Shown here in pieces: positions 40,560 to 54,700 of a stretch of DNA of 64,000 bases; within the stretch, counting starts at the first letter, position 1; every line of letters begins with the position of its first letter. This DNA is from Symsagittifera roscoffensis (lineage: Eukaryota > Xenacoelomorpha > Acoela > Convolutidae): positions 99,501,705 through 99,565,704 of the forward strand of contig NC_087062.1 of assembly GCF_963678635.1 (NCBI RefSeq). Direction: 5' to 3'. Both the position numbers and the translations under genes were made by a program. Below the pieces are notes generated by a model. It made no database searches. It was not told the DNA's origin and saw only the letters and a list, made by a program, of their open reading frames with translations.

Positions 40560-43500
40560 ACAACTGAACCAACTGATATAATTAGTTAAGATAAGTCTGG
40601 TCTGATTAAGAAGTTTTGGCTAGTTTTCTTGCTTTCATCTAATTAATATTTATGTGAAGGTTTTATTTTTGAAAATGTGTTTTTACCGGATGATACTGTT
40701 CTGTTTTTCGAGTCAACTTTTATCTGATTTCCTACTTCATGTGGTTTTTTGACAAGCTTCCTGAAATGGTTCGAAAGTATTCGAAAAGAAAGAAAAATAC
40801 GACCTGACTTGATTATCCAATTGTGATGCAAACGCTTCTGCTCCTGAGTTATTGATTACATTTGTACGAACTGAAATACTAATTTGAGATAAGAGCTGGT
40901 TTGACCAGGAAGTTTGTTTGGTTTTAGTGCTTTCTTTTAATTGAATCTTTGTATAGTCTTCCTGAAATTACGTTTGTAGTTTATAATTACCGAATATCTT
41001 GTGGTTTTCGAGTTACCGCAATTTCATTTGTTTTTCTCCGCTTGATGTGTTTTCGACATCTATCCTGAGAGCTTCATTTTTTTCTCGACTTGCTTCATGA
41101 ACTTCTTTCAATTAGAAAGAAGACGACCTGACTTGCTTATCTAATGTGATGCAACCGGTTCTGCTCCTGAGTTTTGATTACAACTGTACGAACTGATATA
41201 ATTAGTTAAGATAAGTCTGGTCTGATTAGTAAGTTTTAGCTAGTGTTCTTGCTTTCATCTAATTAATTTTTATGTGAAGGTTTTATTTTTGAAAATGTGT
41301 TTTTACCGGATGATACTGTTCTGTTTTTCGAGTCACCTTTTATCTGATTTCCTACTTCATGTGGTTTTTTGACAAGCTTCCTGAAATGGTTCGAAAGTAT
41401 TCGAAAAGAAAGAAAAATACGACCTGACTTGATTATCCAATTGTGATGCAAACGCTTCTGCTCCTGAGTTATTGATTACATTTGTACGAACTGAAATACT
41501 AATTTGAGATAAGAGCTAGTTTGACCAGGAAGTTTGTTTGGTTTTAGTGCTTTCTTTTAATTGAATCTTTGTATAGTCTTCCTGAAATTACGTTTGTAGT
41601 TTATAATTACCGAATATCTTGTGGTTTTCGAGTTACCGCAATTTCATTTGTTTTTCTTCGCTTGATGTGTTTTCGACATCTATCCTGAGAGCTTCATTTT
41701 TTTCTCGACTTGCTTCATGAACTTCTTTCAATTAGAAAGAAGACGACCTGACTTGCTTATCTAATGTGATGCAACCGGTTCTGCTCCTGAGTTTTGATTA
41801 CAACTCTACGAACTGATATAATTAGTTAAGATAAGTCTGGTCTGATTAGTAAGTTTTAGCTAGTGTTCTTGCTTTCATCTAATTGATATTTCTGTGAAGG
41901 TTTTATTTTTGAAATTGTGTTTTTACCGAAAGATACTGTTCTGTTTTTCGAGTCACCTTTTTTATCTGATTTTCTACTTCATATGAGTTTTTGACAAGCT
42001 TCCTGAAATTGTTCGAAAGTTTTCGATAAGAAAAAAAAATACGACCTGACTTGCTTATCTCATTGTGATGCAACCGGTTCTGCTGCTGAAAAGTTTTTTA
42101 CAACTGTACCAGCTGATATAATTAGTCAAGATCAGAGCTAGTCTGATCAGGGATTTAGTTTCAGTTTTTTTGCTTTCATCATTTTTGATTCCTATGTGAA
42201 GTTTTTTGAAATTAGGTTACTAGAGTTTTTACCAAACGGTACTGTTCCGCTTTTCGAGTAATCTTTTTTCGCCTGATTTTCTCCTTGTTTTGGTTTTTTG
42301 GCATGCTTCAGTTGACCTTATACTTCCTTCGATTTTTTCGATATGCTTCCTGAAATTGTCAGTAAGTTTTCAATTAGAAAGAAGACGACCTGACTTGCTT
42401 ATCTAATGTGATGCAACTGGTTCTGCTCCTGAGTTTTTGATTACAACTGTACGAACTGATGTAATTAGTTAAGATAAGTCTGGTCTGATTAGGAAGTTTT
42501 GGCTAGTTTTCTTGCTTTTACCTAATTGACATTTCTGTGTTGTTTTTTTTTGAAATTGTGTTTTTACCGAAAAATACTGTTCTGTTTTTCGAGTCACCTT
42601 TTTTCATCTGATTTTCTACTTCATATGATTTTTTTGACAAGCTTCTTGAAATTGTTCGAAAGTTTTCGATAAGAAAGAAAGATACGACCTGACTTGCTTG
42701 TCTCATTGTGATGCAACCGGTTCTGCTCCTGAAAAGTTTTTTACAACTGTACCAGCTGATATAATTAGTCAAGATTAGAGCTAGTCTGATGAGGGATTTA
42801 GTTTCAGTTTTTTTTGCTTTCATCTATTTGATTCCTGTGTGAAATTTTTTGAAATTATGTTTCTAGAGTTTTACCGAACGATACTGTTCCGCTTTTCGAG
42901 TAATCTTTTTTCGCTTGATTTCTCCTTGTTTTGGTTTTTTGGCATGCTTCATTTGACCTTATACTTCCTTCGATTTTTCCGATATGCTTCCTGAAATTGT
43001 CAGTAAGTTTTCAAATAGAAAGAAGACGACCTGACTTGCTTATCTAATTGTGATGCAAACGGTTCTGCTCCTGAGTTATTGATTACAACTGTACGAACTG
43101 ATATAATTTTTTGAGATAAGAGGTAGTGTGACCAGGAATTTTGCTTGGTTATAATGCTTTCTCTTAATTGAATTTTTGTATGAAGTTTTTTGGAATAACG
43201 TTTAATGACTATAATCACCGATTACATTCCGTTTTTCGAGTTACCACAATTTCATTTGTTTTTCTACTTCGTTAGATTTGTTTTCTGAATGCTTCCTCTG
43301 ATATTATACTTCATTTGGTTTTTTCAGTGTGCTTCCTGAAATTGTCAGTAATCTTTCAATTAGAAAGAGGACGACCTGACTTGCTTATCTAATTGTGATG
43401 CAAACGGTTCTACACCTGAGTTATTGATTACAACTGTACGAACTGATATAATTAGTTAAGATAAGTCTGGTCTGATTAGGAAGTTTTGGCTAGTTTTCTT

Positions 43501-46500
43501 GCTTTCATCTAATTGACATTTCTGTGAAGGTTTTTTTGAAATTGTGTTTTTACCGAAAGATAGTGTTGTTTTTTGAGTCACCTTTTTTCATCTGATTTTC
43601 GACTTCATGGGATTTTTTTTGACAAGCTTCGTGAAATTGTTCGAAAGTTTTCGATGAGAAAGAAAAATACGAGCTGACTTGCTTATCTCATTGTGATGCA
43701 ACCGATTCTGCTCCTGAAAAGTTTTTTTACAAATACTCCAGCTGATATAATTAGTCAAGATCAGAGCTAGCCTGATCAGGGATTTAGTTTCAGTTTTATT
43801 GCTTTCATCTATTTGATTCCTATGTGAAATTTTTTGAATTTATGTTTCTAGAGTTTTTACCGAACGATACTGTTCCGCTTTTTGAGTAATCTTTTTTCGC
43901 CTGATTTCCTCCTTGTTTTGGTTTTTTGGCATGCTTCATTTGACCTTATACTTCCTTCGATTTTTCCGATATGCTTCCTGAAATTGTCAGTAAGTTTTCA
44001 AATAGAAAGAAGACGACCTGACTTGCTTATCTAATTGTGATGCAAACGGTTCTGCTCCTGAGTTATTGATTACAACTGTACGAACTGATATAATTAGTTA
44101 AGATAAGTCTGATCTGATAAGGAAGTTTTAGCTAGTTTTCTTGCTTTCATCTAATTAATATTTATGTGAAGGTTTTATTTTTGAAAATGTGTTTTTACCG
44201 GATGATACTGTTCTGTTTTTCGAGTCACCTTTTATCTGATTTCCTACTTCATGTGGTTTTTTGACAAGCTTCCTGAAATGGTTCGAAAGTATTCGAAAAG
44301 AAAGAAAAATACGACCTGACTTGATTATCCAATTGTGATGCAAACGCTTCTGCTCCTGAGTTATTGATTACATTTGTACGAACTGAAATACTAATTTGAG
44401 ATAAGAGCTGGTTTGACCAGGAAGTTTGTTTGGTTTTAGTGCTTTCTTTTAATTGAATCTTTGTATAGTCTTCCTGAAATTACGTTTGTAGTTTATAATT
44501 ACCGAATATCTTGTGGTTTTCGAGTTACCGCAATTTCATTTGTTTTTCTTCGCTTGATGTGTTTTCGACATCTATCCTGAGAGCTTCATTTTTTTCTCGA
44601 CTTGCTTCATGAACTTCTTTCAATTAGAAAGAAGACGACCTGACTTGCTTATCTAATGTGATGCAACCGGTTCTGCTCCTGAGTTTTGATTACAACTGTA
44701 CGAACTGATATAATTAGTTAAGATAAGTCTGGTCTGATTAGTAAGTTTTAGCTAGTGTTCTTGCTTTCATCTAATTGATATTTCTGTGAAGGTTTTATTT
44801 TTGAAATTGTGTTTTTACCGAAAGATACTGTTCTGTTTTTCGAGTCACCTTTTTTATCTAATTTTCTACTTCATATGAGTTTTTGACAAGCTTCCTGAAA
44901 TTGTTCGAAAGTTTTCGATAAGAAAAAAAAATACGACCTGACTTGCTTATCTCATTGTGATGCAACTGGTTCTGCTGCTGAAAAGTTTTTTACAACTGTA
45001 CCAGCTGATATAATTAGTCAAGATCAGAGCTAGTCTGATCAGGGATTTAGTTTCAGTTTTTTTGCTTTCATCATTTTTGATTCCTATGTGAAGTTTTTTG
45101 AAATTAGGTTACTAGAGTTTTTACCAAACGGTACTGTTCCGCTTTTCGAGTAATCTTTTTTCGCCTGATTTTCTCCTTGTTTTGGTTTTTTGGCATGCTT
45201 CAGTTGACCTTATACTTCCTTCGATTTTTTCGATATGCTTCCTGAAATTGTCAGTAAGTTTTCAATTAGAAAGAAGACGACCTGACTTGCTTATCTAATG
45301 TGATGCAACCGGTTCTGCTCCTGAGTTTTGATTACAACTGTACGAACTGATATAATTAGTTAAGATAAGTCTGGTCTGATTAGTAAGTTTTAGCTAGTGT
45401 TCTTGCTTTCATCTAATTGATATTTCTGTGAAGGTTTTATTTTTGAAATTGTGTTTTTACCGAAAGATACTGTTCTGTTTTTCGAGTCACCTTTTTTATC
45501 TGATTTTCTACTTCATATGAGTTTTTGACAAGCTTCCTGAAATTGTTCGAAAGTTTTCGATAAGAAAAAAAAATACGACCTGACTTGCTTATCTCATTGT
45601 GATGCAACCGGTTCTGCTGCTGAAAAGTTTTTTACAACTGTACCAGCTGATATAATTAGTCAAGATCAGAGCTAGTCTGATCAGGGATTTAGTTTCAGTT
45701 TTTTTGCTTTCATCATTTTTGATTCCTATGTGAAGTTTTTTGAAATTAGGTTACTAGAGTTTTTACCAAACGGTACTGTTCCGCTTTTCGAGTAATCTTT
45801 TTTCGCCTGATTTTCTCCTTGTTTTGGTTTTTTGGCATGCTTCAGTTGACCTTATACTTCCTTCGATTTTTTCGATATGCTTCCTGAAATTGTCAGTAAG
45901 TTTTCAATTAGAAAGAAGACGACCTGACTTGCTTATCTAATGTGATGCAACTGGTTCTGCTCCTGAGTTTTTGATTACTACTGTACGAACTGATGTAATT
46001 AGTTAAGATAAGTCTGGTCTGATTAGGAAGTTTTGGCTAGTTTTCTTGCTTTTACCTAATTGACATTTCTGTGTTGTTTTTTTTTGAAATTGTGTTTTTA
46101 CCGGATGATACTGTTCTGTTTTTCGAGTCACCTTTTATCTGATTTCCTACTTCATGTGGTTTTTTGACAAGCTTCCTGAAATGGTTCGAAAGTATTCGAA
46201 AAGAAAGAAAAATACGACCTGACTTGATTATCCAATTGTGATGCAAACGCTTCTGCTCCTGAGTTATTGATTACATTTGTACGAACTGAAATACTAATTT
46301 GAGATAAGAGCTGGTTTGACCAGGAAGTTTGTTTGGTTTTAGTGCTTTCTTTTAATTGAATCTTTGTATAGTCTTCCTGAAATTACGTTTGTAGTTTATA
46401 ATTACCGAATATCTTGTGATTTTCGAGTTACCGCAATTTCATTTGTTTTTCTTCGCTTGATGTGTTTTCGACATCTATCCTGAGAGCTTCATTTTTTTCT

Positions 46501-48900
46501 CGACTTGCTTCATGAACTTCTTTCAATTAGAAAGAAGACGACCTGACTTGCTTATCTAATGTGATGCAACCGGTTCTGCTCCTGAGTTTTGATTACAACT
46601 GTACGAACTGATATAATTAGTTAAGATAAGTCTGGTCTGATTAGTAAGTTTTAGCTAGTGTTCTTGCTTTCATCTAATTGATATTTCTGTGAAGGTTTTA
46701 TTTTTGAAATTGTGTTTTTACCGAAAGATACTGTTCTGTTTTTCGAGTCACCTTTTTTATCTGATTTTCTACTTCATATTAGTTTTTGACAAGCTTCCTG
46801 AAATTGTTCGAAAGTTTTCGATAAGAAAAAAAAATACGCCCTGACTTGCTTATCTCCTTGTGATGCAACCGGTTCTGCTGCTGAAAAGTTTTTTACAACT
46901 GTACCAGCTGATATAATTAGTCAAGATCAGAGCTAGTCTGATCAGGGATTTAGTTTCAGTTTTTTTGCTTTCATCATTTTTGATTCCTATGTGAAGTTTT
47001 TTGAAATTAGGTTACTAGAGTTTTTACCAAACGGTACTGTTCCGCTTTTCGAGTAATCTTTTTTTCGCCTGATTTTCTCCTTGTTTTGGTTTTTTGGCAT
47101 GCTTCAGTTGACCTTATACTTCCTTCGATTTTTTCGATATGCTTCCTGAAATTGTCAGTAAGTTTTCAATTAGAAAGAAGACGACCTGACTTGCTTATCT
47201 AATGTGATGCAACTGGTTCTGCTCTCGAGTTTTTGATTACAACTGTACGAACTGATGTAATTAGTTAAGATAAGTCTGGTCTGATTAGGAAGTTTTGGCT
47301 AGTTTTCTTGCTTTTACCTAATTGACATTTCTGTGTTGTTTTTTTTTGAAATTGTGTTTTTACCGAAAAATACTGTTCTGTTTTTCGAGTCACCTTTTTT
47401 CATCTGATTTTCTACTTCATATGATTTTTTTGACAAGCTTCTTGAAATTGTTCGAAAGTTTTCGATAAGAAAGAAAAATACGACCTGACTTGCTTGTCTC
47501 ATTGTGATGCAACCGGTTCTGCTCCTGAAAAGTTTTTTACAACTGTACCAGCTGATATAATTAGTCAAGATTAGAGCTAGTCTGATGAGGGATTTAGTTT
47601 CAGTTTTTTTTTGCTTTCATCTATTTGATTCCTGTGTGAAATTTTTGAAATTATGTTTCTAGAGTTTTACCGAACGATACTGTTCCGCTTTTCGAGTAAT
47701 CTTTTTTCGCTTGATTTCTCCTTGTTTTTGTTTTTTGGCATGCTTCATTTGACCTTATACTTCCTTCGATTTTTCCGATATGCTTCCTGAAATTGTCAGT
47801 AAGTTTTCAAATAGAAAGAAGACGACCTGACTTGCTTATCTAATGTGATGCAACTGGTTCTGCTCTCGAGTTTTTGATTACAACTGTACGAACTGATGTA
47901 ATTAGTTAAGATAAGTCTGGTCTGATTAGGAAGTTTTGGCTAGTTTTCTTGCTTTTACCTAATTGACATTTCTGTGTTGTTTTTTTTTGAAATTGTGTTT
48001 TTACCGAAAAATACTGTTCTGTTTTTCGAGTCACCTTTTTTCATCTGATTTTCTACTTCATATGATTTTTTTGACAAGCTTCTTGAAATTGTTCGAAAGT
48101 TTTCGATAAGAAAGAAAAATACGACCTGACTTGCTTGTCTCATTGTGATGCAACCGGTTCTGCTCCTGAAAAGTTTTTTACAACTGTACCAGCTGATATA
48201 ATTAGTCAAGATTAGAGCTAGTCTGATGAGGGATTTAGTTTCAGTTTTTTTTGCTTTCATCTATTTGATTCCTGTGTGAAATTTTTGAAATTATGTTTCT
48301 AGAGTTTTACCGAAGGATACTGTTCCGCTTTTCGAGTAATCTTTTTTCGCTTGATTTCTCCTTGTTTTGGTTTTTTGGCATGCTTCATTTGACCTTATAC
48401 TTCCTTCGATTTTTCCGATATGCTTCCTGAAATTGTCAGTAAGTTTTCAAATAGAAAGAAGCCGACCTGACTTGCTTATCTAATTGTGATGCAAACGGTT
48501 CTGCTCCTGAGTTATTGATTACAACTGTACGAACTGATATAATTTTTTGAGATAAGAGGTAGTGTGACCAGGAATTTTGCTTGGTTATAATGCTTTCTCT
48601 TAATTGAATTTTTGTATGAAGTTTTTTGGAATAACGTTTAATGACTATAATCACCGATTACATTCCGTTTTTCGAGTTACCACAATTTCATTTGTTTTTC
48701 TACTTCGTTAGATTTGTTTTCTGAATGCTTCCTCTGATATTATACTTCATTTGGTTTTTTCAGTGTGCTTCCTGAAATGGTCAGTAATCTTTCAATTAGA
48801 AAGAGGACGACCTGACTTGCTTATCTAATTGTGATGCAAACGGTTCTGCACCTGAGTTATTGATTACAACTGTACGAACTGATATAATTAGTTAAGATAA
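40560..48900. repeat. Mosaic of ~620-646-bp dimeric higher-order repeats
   Basis: The segment at 40643 recurs at 41263 (offset 620) and again at 44155 and 46052. AGGTTACTAGAGTTTTTACC occurs at 42214, 45106, 45748 and 47009. The block with ACTGATGTAATTAG occurs near 42457, 45987, 47250 and 47890. The order of dimers is shuffled, as expected from repeated unequal exchange or gene conversion rather than one clean expansion. Confidence 0.85.
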
Positions 48901-51799
48901 GTCTGGTCTGATTAGGAAGTTTTGGCTAGTTTTCTTGCTTTCATCTATTTGACATTTCTGTGAAGTCTTTTTTGAAATTGTGTTTTTACCGAAAGATAGT
49001 GTTCTGTTTTTCGAGTCACCTTTTTTATCTGATTTTCTACTTCATATGAGTTTTTGACAAGCTTCCTGAAATTGTTCGAAAGTTTTCGATGAGAAAGAAA
49101 AATACGAGCTGACTTGCTTATCTCATTGTGATGCAACCGGTTCTGCTCCTGAAAAGTTTTTTACAAATACTCCAGCTGATATAATTAGTCAAGATCAGAG
49201 CTAGCCTGATCAGGGATTTAGTTTCAGTTTTATTGCTTTCATCTATTTGATTCCTATGTGAAATTTTATTTGAATTTATGTTTCTAGAGTTTTTACCGAA
49301 CGATACTGTTCCGCTTTTTGAGTAATCTTTTTTCGCCTGATTTCCTCCTTGTTTTGGTGTTTTGGCATGCTTCATTTGACCTTATACTTCCTTCGATTTT
49401 TCCGATATGCTTCCTGAAATTGTCAGTAAGTTTTCAATTAGAAAGAAGACGACCTGACTTGCTTATCTAATTGTGATGCAAACGGTTCTGCTCCTGAGTT
49501 ATTGATTACAACTGTACGATCTGATATAATTTTTTGAGATAAGAGATAGTGTGACAAGGAAGTTTGCTTGTTTATAATGCTTTCTTTTAATTGAATTTTT
49601 GTATGAAGTATTTTGGAATAACGTTTAATGATTATAATCACCGATTACATTCTGGTTTTTGAGTTGCCACAATTTCATATGTTTTTCTACTTCGTTAGAT
49701 TTGTTTTCTGAATGCTTCCTCTGATATTATACTTCATTTGGTTTTTTCAGTGTGCTTCCTGAAATTGTCACTAATCTTTCAATTAGAAAGAGGACGACCT
49801 GACTTGCTTATCTAATTGTGATGCAAACGGTTCTGCTCCTGAGTTATTGATTACATTTGTACGAACTGAAATACTAATTTGAGATAAGAGCTGTTTTGAA
49901 TAGAAAATTTGTTTGGTTTTAGTGCTTTCTTTTAATTGAATCTTTGTATAGTCTTCCTGAAATTATGTTCATAGTTTATAATTACCGATTGTGTTGTGGT
50001 TTTCGAGTTACCGCAATTTAATTTTTTTTTTCGCTTGATGTGTTTTCGACATCTATCCTGAAAGCTTCATTTGTTTTCTCGACTTGCTTCATGAAATTCT
50101 TTCAATTAGAAAGAAGACGACCTGACTTGCTTATCTAATGTGATGCAACCGGTTCTGCTCCTGAGTTTTACATTACAACTGTACGAACTGATATAATTAG
50201 TTAAGATAAGTCTGGTCTGATCAAGGACTTTGTGCTAGTTTTACTGCTTTCATCTAATTGATTCTTCTGTGAAGATTTATTTTCGAACTTGTGTTTTTAT
50301 CGGACGATACTTTTCTGTTTCTGTGGTTACCTTTTTCATCAGATCCTCTACTTTTTCTACTTCCTGAAGTTTTCGAAAGTTTTCAAAAGAAAAAAACAAC
50401 CTGACTCGCGTATCCAATTGTGATGCAACCGGTTCTGCTGCTGAAAATTTGATTACAACTGTACCAGCTGATATAATTAGCAAAGAAGAGCTAGTCTGAT
50501 CAGGGATATAGTTTCAGTTTTGTTGCTTTCATCCAATTGATTCTTTTGCGAAGGTTTGTTTTTGAAATTTTTTTGAACGTTTTTACCGAACGATACTGTT
50601 GTACTTTTCGAGTTCCTTTTTTCATCTGATTTTCCTTTCCTTTTGATTTTTTGACATTCCTTCTATTTGTTTCATTTGACATAATGATTCTTTTCGATAT
50701 TTTTGACAAGCTTCTCGAAATTGTTTGAAAGTTTTCGATAAGAAAGAAACACACCGCCTGACTTGCCTATCTAATTGTGATGCAACTGGTTCTGCTCCTG
50801 ATATATTGATTACAACTGTAACAACTGAGATATTAATTTGAGATAAGAGCTGGCGTGACCAACAAGTTTGTTTGGTTTTAGTGCTCTCATTTGGTTGAAT
50901 CTTCGAATGTAATAAAAAAAATTAAGTTATACGTTAATGTTTATAATCACCGATTGCGTTCTGGTTTTCGAGTTACCACTAGTTCATTTGTGTTTTCTTT
51001 TTCGTTTGATTTGTTTTCTGAATGCTTCCTCTGATGTTATACTTCTTTTGGTTTTTTCGGCGTGCTTCCTGAATTTGTCAGTAATCTTTCAATTACAAAG
51101 AAGACGACATGAATTGCTTATCTAATTATGATGCAAACGGTTCTTCTCGTGAATTTTGATTACAACTGTACGAACTGAAAAACTAAATTGAGATAAGAGC
51201 TGGTTTGACCAGGAAGTTTGTTTGGTTTTAGTGCTTTCTTTTAATTGAATCTTTGTATAGTCTTCCTGAAATTACGTTTATAGTTCATAATTACCGATTA
51301 TGTTGTGGTTCTCGAGTTACCGCAATTTCATTTGTTTTTCTTTGATTGATGTGTATTTGACATCTATCCTGAAAGCTTCATTTTTTTCTCGACTTTCTTC
51401 ATGAAATTCTTTTGATTCGAAAGAAGACGACCTGACTTGCTTATCTAATGTGATGCAAATGGTTCTGCTCCTGAGTTCTTGATTACAACTGTACGAACTG
51501 ATATAATTAGTTAAGATAAGTCTGGTCTGATTAGGAAGTTTTCGTGTTTTCATCTAATTGATATTTCTGTGAAGGTTTTATTTTTGACATTGTGTTTTTA
51601 CCGTAAGATACTGTTGTTTTTCGAGTCACCTTTTTTCGCCTGATTTTCTCCTTGTTTTGGTTTTTTGGCATGCTTCATTTGACCTTATACTTCCTTCGAT
51701 TTTTCCGATATGCTTCCTGAAATTGTCAGTAAGTTTTCAAATAGAAAGAAGACGACCTGACTTGCTTATCTAATTGTGATGCAAACGGTTCTGCCCCTG

Positions 51800-54700
51800 A
51801 GTTATTCATTACAACTGTACGATCTGATATAATTTTTTGAGATAAGAAGTAGTGTGACCAGGAAGTTTGCTTGGTTATAATTGAATTTTTGTATGAAGTA
51901 TTTTGGAATAACGTTTAATGATTATAATCACCGATTACATTCTGGTTTTCGAGTTACCACAATTTCATTTGTTTTTCTACTTCGTTAGATTTGTTTTCTG
52001 AATGCTTGCTCTGATATTATACTTCATATGGTTTTTTCAGCGTGCTTTCTGAAATTGTCAGTAATCTTTCAACTAGAAAGAAGACGACCTGACTTGCTTT
52101 ATCTAATTGTGATGCAAACGGTTCTGCTCCCGAGTTATTGATTACAACTGTACGAACTGATATAATTTTATAAGATAAATCTGGTCTGATCAAGGACTTT
52201 GTGCTAGTTTTACTGCTTTCATCTAATTGATTCTTCTGTGAAGATTTAGTTTTGGAATTGTGTTTTTACCGGACGATACTGTTCTGTTTCTGTGGTCTCA
52301 TTTTTCATCAGATCCTCTACTTTTTCAATTTTGTTCGATTTTTTTGACAAGCTTCCTGAAATTTTCGAATGTTTTCAAAAGAAAAAACACGTCCTGACTC
52401 GCGTATCTAATTGTGATGCAACCGGTTCTGCCCCTGAGTTATTCATTACAACTGTACGATCTGATATAATTTTTTGAGATAAGAAGTAGTGTGACCAGGA
52501 AGTTTGCTTGGTTATAATTGAATTTTTGTATGAAGTATTTTGGAATAACGTTTAATGATTATAATCACCGATTACATTCTGGTTTTCGAGTTACCACAAT
52601 TTCATTTGTTTTTCTACTTCGTTAGATTTGTTTTCTGAATGCTTGCTCTGATATTATACTTCATTTGGATTTTTCAGTGTGCTTCCTGAAATTGTCACTA
52701 ATCTTTCAATTAGAAAGAGGACGACCTGACTTGCTTATCTAATTGTGATGCAAACGGTTCTGCTCCTGAGTTATTGATTACATTTGTACGAACTGAAATA
52801 CTAATTTGAGATAAGAGCTGGTTTGAATAGAAAGTTTGTTTGGTTTTAGTGCTTTCTTTCAATTGAATCTTTGTATAGTCTTCCTGAAATTACGTTTATA
52901 GTTCATAATTACCGATTATGTTGTGGTTCTCGAGTTACCGCAATTTCATTTGTTTTTCTTTGATTGATGTGTATTTGACATCTATCCTGAAAGCTTCATT
53001 TTTTTTCTCGACTTGCTTCATGAAATTCTTTTGATTCGAAAGAAGACGACCTGACTTGCTTATCTAATGTGATGCAACCGGTTCTGCTCCTGAGTTCTTG
53101 ATTGCAACTGTACGAACTGATATAATTAGTTAAGATAAGTCTGGTCTGATTAGGAAGTTTTTGCTAGTTTTCGTGTTTTCATCTAATTGATATTTCTGTG
53201 AAGGTTTTATTTTTGAAGTTGTGTTTTTACCGTAAGATACTGTTCTGTTTTTCGAGTCACCTTTTTTCATCAGATTTTCTACTTATGTGATTTTTTGACA
53301 AGCTTCCTGAAATTGTTCGAAAGTTTTCGATAAGAAAGAAAAATACGACATGACTTGCTTATCTCATGGTGATGCAACCGGTTCTGCTCCTGAAAAGTTT
53401 TTTACAACTGTACCAGCTGATATAATTAGTAAAGATTAGAGCTAGTCTGATCAGGGATTTAGTTTCAGTTTTATTGCTTTCATCTATTTGATTCCTATGT
53501 GAAGTTTTTTGATAGAGTTTTTACTGAACGATACTGTTCCACTTTTCGAGTAATCTTTTTTCGCCTGATTTTCTCCTTGTTTTGGTTTTTTGGCATGCTT
53601 CATTTGACCATATACTTCATTCGTTTTTCCTGATATGTTTTCTGAAATTGTCAGTAAGTTTTCAATTAGTAAGATCACGACCTGACTTGCTTATCTAATT
53701 GTGATGCAACCGGTTCTGCTCCTGAAAAGTTTTTTAACACTGTACCAGCTGATATAATTAGTAAAGATTAGAGCTAGTCTGATCAGGGATTTAGTTTCAG
53801 TTTTATTGCATTCATCTATTTGATTCCTATGTGAAGTTTTTTGAAATTATGTTTCTAGAGTTTTTACTGAACGATACTGTTCCACTTTTTGAGTTATCTT
53901 TTTTCGCCTGATTTTCTCCTTGTTTTGGTTTTTTGGCATGCTTCATTTGACCTTATACTTCCTTAGATTTTTCCGATATGCTTCCTGAAATCGCAGTAAG
54001 TTGTGAATTATAAAGAAAAAGACCTGACTTGCTTATCTAATGTGATGCAACTGGTTCTGCTCCTGATTTACTGATTACAACTGTGCGAACTGATATAATT
54101 AGTTAAGATAAGTCTGATCTGATTAGGGAGTTTTTGCTAGTTTTCTTGCTTTCATCTAATTGATATTTCTGTGAAGCTTTTGCTTTTAAAATTGTGTTTT
54201 TACCAAAAGTTACTGTTCTGTTTTTCGAGTAACCTTTTTTATCTGATTTTCTCCTTGTTTTGGTTTTTTGGCATGCTTCATTTGACCGTATACTTCATTC
54301 GATTTTCCTGATATGTTTTCTGAAATTATCAGTAAGTTTTCAATTAGTAAGATCACGACCTGACTTGCTTATCTAATTGTGATGCAACCGGTTCTACTCC
54401 TGAAAAGTTTTTTACAACTGTACCAGCTGATATAATTTGTCAAGGTTAGAGCTAGTCTGATCAGGGATTTAGTTTCAGTTTTGTTGCTTTCATCTTATTG
54501 ATTTTATAGCGAAGGGTTTTTTCATTTGGATTTTTTTCACGTTTTTATACCGAAAGTTCCTTTTTTATTTGATTTTCTTTTGGTTTTTTGACATGCTTTC
54601 GGATTGTTTCATTTGACTTTATGTTTCTTTCGATTTTTTCGAGCAGCTTCCCGAAATTGTTCGAAAGTTTTCGATAAGAAAGAAGCACACGATCTGACTT